Positions 57,511-64,000 of a stretch of DNA of 64,000 bases are shown piece after piece; the first letter of the stretch is position 1, and each line of letters begins with the position of its first letter. Location of the stretch: the NCBI GenBank assembly GCA_033060915.1, contig CM065386.1, positions 6,678,001 to 6,742,000 on the forward strand, written 5' to 3'. Made by a program: the position numbers and the translations under genes. This DNA comes from Euryodendron excelsum. Lineage: Eukaryota; Streptophyta; Magnoliopsida; Ericales; Pentaphylacaceae. Under the pieces are notes generated by a model that saw nothing but the letters and a program-made list of their open reading frames with translations, was not told where the DNA came from and searched no databases.

Positions 57511-59632
57511 TATAGCTAGTATAGCTCTTTATTGTAATGCCTAGTCTTTGTATTTCTTTTTTTTTTTGTATTTTTGGGCCCTTTCATTATTCAAAAAATA
57601 CACAAGTAGGGTCTTTTTTATGCTCCTCCCACGTGCAATAATGTATCCATTCTTTTTGTTTATTCAGCCGTGACAGGGTCCCTCTTCTACCCTCTCTCTT
57701 GTAGGGTACTCGAGAATTTTTTGGGATCACCAACTTAAAAAAATAAAAATAAAAATAAAAATTGTTTGAGTTTGTGATTCTGAGTTTTTCAGTCATTTGA
57801 TTTTTAGAAAAATTGTTATTTTCACAGCTTTTTAGCCCCTCCTCGCGTAATGTGGGTTTACGAGAAAGAGGGCTGTGAAATAATATACAAAGGCTATTTG
57901 GTAATTTCCAATTTTTCTCGTAGCTGCTACAATTATGTGATAATCATTGTGCATCAATGAGAGCATTGGGTGATAATCATCCAAAGCCTAGAGCAATCTT
58001 AAAATTTCTTAACAAGAGTACTTCATTATTATCATCAACTTAATTTGGAACAATGGAGTCTCTTAAATTCCAAGCAACAAAATGGCCGGTGGGATCACCA
58101 GCCTTGGTGATGTCAACATCTTGGTGAGGATATTTTTGTTAAAAAAAAATGCGTGTAAAGGAGAGTAAAGAAAAATCTAGGCAAGGTATTGCTTGTTAGA
58201 GCCTTAGAAATATTAGCTATATATATATATATTGTAATAGAGTGTTTAGGATTGACTAATTTCTCGAGTTTGTGAAGGACTATCATTCACATAAATCATA
58301 TAAATTTCATGTCGTACATAAATAATAACTAGCCACAAGAGAATGTTAGAAATTGAACTTGAAATACCATGCTTTACATTAAAACTATCCTAATCACTAA
58401 CATACCCATTGTAGTTCTTAATAGTACTCATCCCATTGGACTACTCTCTAATCATTATTATTATAGTGTCTCTCCCAAGTACTTGCATTGAAAATACAAC
58501 TTAAAATGCCCAACATGAGATGATTGAAGAAGTTACCAAGAAACTTAGGGAGAGGGGGAGAGAGGTACCCTCCATGTGAATCTGATTTGGGGACAAAGAA
58601 AAGAGAGGTGGGGGCTTACAAACAGTTCACATGGGGGAGAGGAGGACATGACTCTAACAGGCTCCCCCTCTCCCTTTCTTTCACAGCTCATCCTCCCTAC
58701 CTACATGGGGCTATATGTCCTTACATTTATCTTTCCACTATGCCACTGTCCACTATTTTATTTCCCATAGGGATCCTCACCTGTCTTACTCTCTTACACC
58801 CTAAATCCTTTGTACACACTTTAAAATTAATCATCCCATCACCATATGATCAATGAAAATCATCACAAACCATCTGATCATTGGAAGTAACCCTTTGATT
58901 TAATTACAAACTCACAGCATGGGTACCATCCCATTGTATGCAAACCGATCCAACGGACACGATTCAACTTCTAAACCAAGAAATTTGAAGAAAAAAAAAA
59001 AATTGGCCATGGATAGATTAATCAATCATACACATGATTATGCTAACCAAGGGTGATGGATGCCAAACTCAATGCGGTGGATATGTACAGGGGACTGATA
59101 TCCTATGGCGGAGACTACAATATAATATAAGATCGGCACGTGGTTGACTGATTCCAGCCAGTTATTTAAACTACTTGCATGCGACTTTCCAAAATTCCAT
59201 ACCAAACCCCTCTGATTAGGTACAGCTGTAGCTAGCTGTCCTAATTCCTCCACCCATTTGACCCACCAGCTCTGTAGTCCACCACCCCCTCCAAAACCTC
59301 TGGGCCTTAAAATAAAATTTGAGAGAAAGAGAGAGAGATAGAGAAAAGAGTTAGAGAGAGAGAGAGATGGTATCGTATGATATGATGATATATCCCTGAC
59401 AGGTTGTTCTTGTGATACAGTTTATAGTTATCATCCTTTTAATAGCTCGAATGTTTTTCTAGTTAGCTCTCTTTCCTTTTTATAGCTCAATTTCATTACT
59501 AGATTACACAAAGATTTACTATACATTGCCTAGCTTGCCTGCTGTGCTTCTTGTTGGATAAGATAATACTACTCTCTCTCTCTCTCTCTTTATATCTATT
59601 CCTTAAATTGTCTCATTGGTATGCAATTTTCC
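57511..59632. other. Intergenic and 5' leader of the bZIP gene
   Basis: No gene recognised. GA-rich tracts at about 59321-59367 and a (CT)n tract at about 59573-59590 lie upstream of the bZIP start and are probably leader or promoter. A sequence near 58330-58370, on the minus strand, has a SINE-like B-box motif (TTCAAGTTCAATTTC). Confidence 0.5.
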
Positions 59633-61725
59633 ATGGCGCAATTACCACCCAAAGCACCAAACATGACTCAAAATTGGTCTTCTTTCCCTCTCCAAATGAT
59701 GACTCTCCCCTCCAATTCCATCCCCATGGCTGCCGCTGCCGCCGCCACACAACAACCGTCATGGGTGGACGAATTCCTTGACTTCTCGTCAGCGAGGCGC
59801 AATGCTCACCGGAGGTCGATAAGTGACTCAATTGCCTTCCTCCCATTGGTTGAAGAGTGTCCAACTTCTTCACCACCCAGGACCACCATGCCCAGAAACA
59901 CCGGCGGCTTTGAACGGCTAGACGACGAGCAGCTCATGTCCATGTTCGCCGACGAAATGGCGATGAGGGTGGCCCCGTCGGTGACATCATCCAACCCATC
60001 GACTCCGTCGGATCGAAACAGCAATGATGAGGAGAAGCTAATGCCACCACCACCACAGCCGCCAAAGGAAGAGCCCCGGGAGGAGGACAGCTTATGCAAA
60101 TCTGACCCATCACCCACCGAGCCTTCCACCACCGCCGCCTCCGGCGACGCTATCGTCGATCCCAGGAGGGTTAAGAGGTGATTATATCCATAACCCATGA
60201 TGCAAAAACACAAAAAAACTTAAATATTCTTTTACTATTAAAAACGTAAGATAAGATTAGCAGGGCTAATCCACATACAGAAAAACACTGGAACTTGGAG
60301 AGATTTAGGTGGTCACTAACTATAGTAATATTATACAACCAGAGTTTCTAAAAAAAATAATATAATTCTTTCTGATTCTTTTATTTTAAATCAAAATACT
60401 CAAAATTTTGATTCATAATTTTTTGTAAATAAAAAAAAAAATACAGCTTCATTCTAGTAAAGATTTTTGTATAAAGCTTAAGTAACAATAGAATTTTTTG
60501 CAACTAAATTTGATAAGCCATAAACATAAAGAACTTAGTTTATAAATGATTAAATAATAGGAAATTGTATGTATATATATGTATGTATCAGAATTTTGGC
60601 GAACCGGAAGTCAGCACAGAGGTCAAGAGTGAGGAAGCTGCAATATATTTCAGAGCTCGAACGGAGTGTAACAACATTACAGGTATGTTATTCATTTGCT
60701 TATGATCAATGTTGTTTCTTGTGTTTTCTTTTAAAAAAAAATTGTATCTTTCAGTTTAGGAATATTTAGCACTATAATATATGTTCTTTACTAATTAATT
60801 ATGTGTATTTCTATGGATTATGAAGACTGAAGTATCGGCATTGTCACCAAGAGTTGCATTCTTAGACCATCAAAGGATGATTCTTAATGTCGACAATAGC
60901 GCGCTTAAGCAAAGGATCGCTAATCTTGTTCAAGATACAATTTTCAAAGATGGTAAGTATTGCTTGATGATCCATGAACTTCAAACATTTTCCTTGTGAA
61001 ATATCTTGATCATCCATGGCTGAAACAGGAGAATTAATTAAGTTGTTCCATGTCTCTTCTCTCTTACCCATTAAATTTTCTTCACTAAATTTCATGGAAA
61101 ACTAGTGAATTTGTGTCCCCATGTCATTATTAATCTTAATTAATTCGACAAAGCATTGTAAATTAGTGTGGATATTTAATCTTTGAATCCAAACTTCGGG
61201 GAAGGAAATTGACCCATAATGACTCTCTCTCTCCCCTTTTCTTTCTGGAAAGTGATTATAATATCAATCTTTTTTAGAAAAAATTATTCGAGTTCTTGGA
61301 GAGCACGTTGCTCTTACTTCTGTTACAATGTTAGCAGTTTTCGTATTAGGTGGGTCTTGAACATGTACATCGGACTCACTTAGAAAGGAGTTCCGAGACA
61401 ATCTAATGTATTATGAGATGGCGCTTCAAAAGCAATAAATATTTAAATGTCTAACGCTTAAATGAAAATTTTATTTTTATTTTTATTTTTGGGACTTGAT
61501 AAGATTTGTTATTTGATTTTTTTTTATGTACAAATTCCAGCTCATCAAGAATCATTAAAGAAAGAAATAGAGAGATTAAGACAAGTATACCAAGAGCAGA
61601 ACCTTAAGAAGATGGCCACAGCAGCCACCACCGCAGCGCCACCGCCACCGCCACCCCTTCCAAACTCTGGCCGTATTGGTGGTTGTACGGAGAAGGATCA
61701 ACTAATTCTCACCGGAGACAGATAG
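59633..61725 (+). CDS. bZIP transcription factor, bZIP34/bZIP61 type (group E)
   Basis: Nuclear transcription factor; the Arabidopsis relatives bZIP34 and bZIP61 are linked to pollen and lipid-related expression. Exons: 59633-60177, 60592-60682, 60826-60952 and 61541-61725, with phases joining to 315 residues. I chose ATG 59633 (MAQLPPK), which matches the family start and has G at +4; an in-frame ATG at 59621 would add four residues. The N-terminal half has ATQQPSWVDEFLDFSSARR and RRSISDSIAFLP, then a Pro/Ser/acidic region. The basic region (about 178-196) has the N-x7-R signature in NRKSAQRSR. The leucine zipper follows, with LSPRVAFLDHQ and IERLRQVY. Pro220 within the zipper is the group E feature reported to hinder homodimerisation. 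The C-terminus is Ala- and Pro-rich. Confidence 0.93.
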
Positions 61726-63917
61726 AGATACACAGATTTGGGTGTGGGAGTGAGAGGCTGCTGTGCATTCTTCTAACCTGCGCATTCACGTGATGTGTTC
61801 CCCCCATTCTAATGTTTTAAGTGGACCCCCTTGACAAGCTTTGCAAGATTGGACTGTTGGACGCTGATAAATAAGCTTGGTTTTACAGCACCGTTCCTTG
61901 TTTGGCAGAGAGGTTCATTCTCACTTTCGAAAGTAGTTATGAAATGAGAAAATGTCAAAGGATTGATTCCTCCATTAATTTGTGTTTTCTTGTTTAGTGT
62001 GCCTCTTCATCCTTTAAATGTAAATGATAAAATGATGAATGCTAAAGTTCACACTGTTGTTATTCTTTTAAAAAATTTGTGCGAAAAATCTTACTTGTAA
62101 CGATTTTTTTTTTAATTAAAAGTTATCGTGATGACGATTCTGTTTTATATTGAAAACTCTTATTCAATCAAATCATTCTATATAGATATTCTATATGAAT
62201 ATTTTGATTGTATAGCCTTCTCTTATAGAAAATGCTATCTTGTAAAAAAGTTGTACGAAAAACTTAGCAAAATGATGTTGTAATGATACTTTTTAAATAA
62301 AAGCCATATGATGAGTGTTTTATTTTAAAATAATTAAAAAGCCTCATTTAACTATATTATTCTGCATAGAAATTTTTGATGAATTTTTTTGTTGTATATT
62401 CTTTTTCATTACCCTAATTTTATTTAAAGGGCAAAAAAATAGTGGTTTGTGGGTGTGTGTGGGCTCGGAATTGGGACATATGAAAGCAGAGGCTGTCAGA
62501 AGAGGATAGTGTTTCTTGTGTTCTTTCCTTTAGTTATACTTTTTTTTTCTTAGCTTATTTGATTTTCCAAAAATGTAAAGAGGAAACAGATCTCAAGAGA
62601 GCTCTAAATTCTAATTGTATTGGTTTTCAAGAATTTCCACATGGAAATTTAATTTATGGTTAAACACATTGATTACTTTGAAAGTATCATCACATGGTGG
62701 CCACTTTGATATCCAAACTGGATCAACATCCTCTCCATTACACTTATAGGATGGAGATCTTCATTGCTTTCAATATTACGTATTATATTGAAGTCTCATT
62801 TAAATGAACAATGAATGGACCAGATAAAACAATCAAAATTAGTTTTTAAAAACTTTACAATACTACGTCGTTTTATACAAATTAATAAAATTATTTAATA
62901 TTTTATATGTAATAAATCAATGTAGAGTCAACAATTGAAAGAAAAGAACCCTCCAGTACCAAAAAATACTAATGCATAATACACAGATACATATACTAGC
63001 GTTGTGCTCATGCTATGCATGAAATTTATTTAATAATTTGTATATTATGAATAAACAAATTTTCCAACGTGATCTAATTTAATAATAAAAAATGAGAAGA
63101 ACAAAATTTAGATTCTAGAGAGGAATCAATGTTTGGTTACGCTTAAAAAAGAAATTTTTTTTTTTAATTTTTTTCCTTCCTAAAAGGAACTGCTAGCCTC
63201 CTTGGTTAATTACTAATTACTGGTAAAGAAAAGAATTTGCATCCAAATCAGGATAGTAGAAATAATGTTGATGATCAAAATCAACCAAATTGAAAACCAT
63301 CATACTTAGAGATGTCCACTTGAAATATTAAAGGAAAAAATATAAAAAAAATATCCGAATAAAAGATTAATTGAACTTAGAGAAATAACAATATCCATTA
63401 ATTTTTACCGATTAATTAGTCTATCGCCTATAAGCCCTCTGTTTTACCCGCTATCAGAAAATATTACAATAATCAATAAACATGCAAACACACACATAGC
63501 TAGTCTCATAATGCTAACTTGACAATTTTTTTCGCTGATAATTAAGTTAAAAATGGTAATTTGACAATCCAACGAGCAATAACAATGAACACACACAAAC
63601 AATCTAGGTAATCTAACATAGATATGCATGTTTTTTTTGTTGACATTAATGAGTACAATTTAGTGGAAAAAGAACAGTTATGCAACAAAATTCATTGGTA
63701 GTCGTAACCTTTAATTGATGCAGACTCTTATGAGAGTATTTTTCTTCCAGAGAACAAACTGCAATGATAGAGAGAAGGAATAGCATAATGAATTGGAACT
63801 TGCGAGCACATGAAAGAAAAATAGATGTGAATATACCTGTAAAACGTTTTCAATCTCAACTTCACTGCCTGCACATCTCAATATGTTTATAAGTAAAAAG
63901 CCTCGTACAAATCTTGA
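61726..63917. other. bZIP 3'UTR and intergenic sequence
   Basis: AT-rich. Two similar segments near 62080-62160 and 62240-62340 share a TTGT(A/G)CGAAAAA word followed by an AAAAG(T/C)-type motif, possibly a local duplication. No gene recognised. Confidence 0.5.
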
Positions 63918-63986
63918 AGTAGTGGAGAGATTTTTAAAAAAATATTCTATCAGATTTTGTCATTTTTTAAAAGTCTCTCCACTACT
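63918..63986. repeat. 24-bp inverted repeat (hairpin) at right edge
   Basis: AGTAGTGGAGAGATTTTTAA (plus AAAA) at 63918-63941 pairs with TTTTTTAAAAGTCTCTCCAC (plus TACT) at 63963-63986, with one mismatch and a loop of 21 nt. Neither arm is repeated elsewhere that I can see. It may be the left end of a transposon that continues past the window or a short hairpin transcript. Confidence 0.75.
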
Positions 63987-64000
63987 CTACAAACTCAAGT

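Noticed and set aside
58524..58856. 110-codon frame upstream of the bZIP gene
   Set aside because: No recognisable domain, no conserved start context, and an overlapping frame of similar length exists.
59621..59632. Upstream in-frame ATG for the bZIP gene
   Set aside because: The family starts MAQLPPK, and the ATG at 59633 has better context; the upstream one cannot be excluded.
1..64000. CRISPR arrays, bacterial operons or horizontally acquired gene clusters
   Set aside because: No spaced identical repeats with unique spacers and no bacterial-type gene strings; all recognised genes are plant nuclear genes.

Overview
This window is nuclear DNA from a flowering plant, most likely a eudicot and possibly a woody rosid. 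The genes have plant-type exons with GT-AG introns, every recognisable protein is a plant family member, AT-rich introns reach about 4 kb, and intergenic and intronic DNA holds small plant transposons, LINE remnants, tRNA-derived SINE-like pieces, GA/CT microsatellites and one solo LTR. I cannot name the species from sequence alone. I found no operons, CRISPR arrays, complete tRNA or rRNA genes, or organelle insertions.

Eight genes can be read. From left to right: (1) ELOF1, transcription elongation factor 1, minus strand; its first two coding exons lie at 2.6-3.3 kb and the last exon is missing from the window. (2) UREF, urease accessory protein, plus strand, 12.7-13.5 kb. (3) A five-exon RING-H2 E3 ubiquitin ligase of the MBR1/TEAR/RHG1A family, plus strand, 16.1-19.4 kb. 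(4) A single-exon F-box/LRR protein, plus strand, 22.6-23.5 kb. (5) A RABA1f-type Rab GTPase, minus strand, 24.4-29.2 kb, with a 4.2-kb intron. (6) A nine-exon TAF1A-like RNA polymerase I factor, minus strand, 30.7-43.7 kb. (7) A 16-exon API5 (apoptosis inhibitor 5) homologue, plus strand, 45.1-55.5 kb. (8) A four-exon bZIP34/61-type transcription factor, plus strand, 59.6-61.7 kb. For the spliced genes I followed the phase across every junction; each model with a stop codon closes on a whole number of codons: 556, 217, 626, 557 and 315 residues.

Repeats explain most of the rest. The left edge (1-1550) is a tandem array of about 172-bp units interrupted by a 1,031-bp solo LTR whose 5-bp target duplication can be checked against empty sites in neighbouring units. 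ELOF1 introns contain a TIR element of about 540 bp, with a relative in an API5 intron, and a compact MITE. The RABA1f intron carries nested TE remnants, including a LINE tail and a LINE inserted in a LINE. Region 20.3-22.0 kb holds a diverged direct duplication. Two unusually long G/C homopolymer tracts lie in introns of TAF1A and API5.

The genes are ordinary housekeeping or regulatory loci and do not form one pathway. The clearest arrangement is the divergent TAF1A/API5 pair sharing 1.4 kb of upstream DNA with three site II (TGGGCY) motifs. I found no evidence of a new multi-gene system. The most useful items for follow-up are the solo LTR with its internal empty-site control, the fate of ELOF1 exon 3, the C-rich intron tracts, the palindrome cluster near 57.4 kb and the strong hairpins at 6.8 and 63.9 kb.
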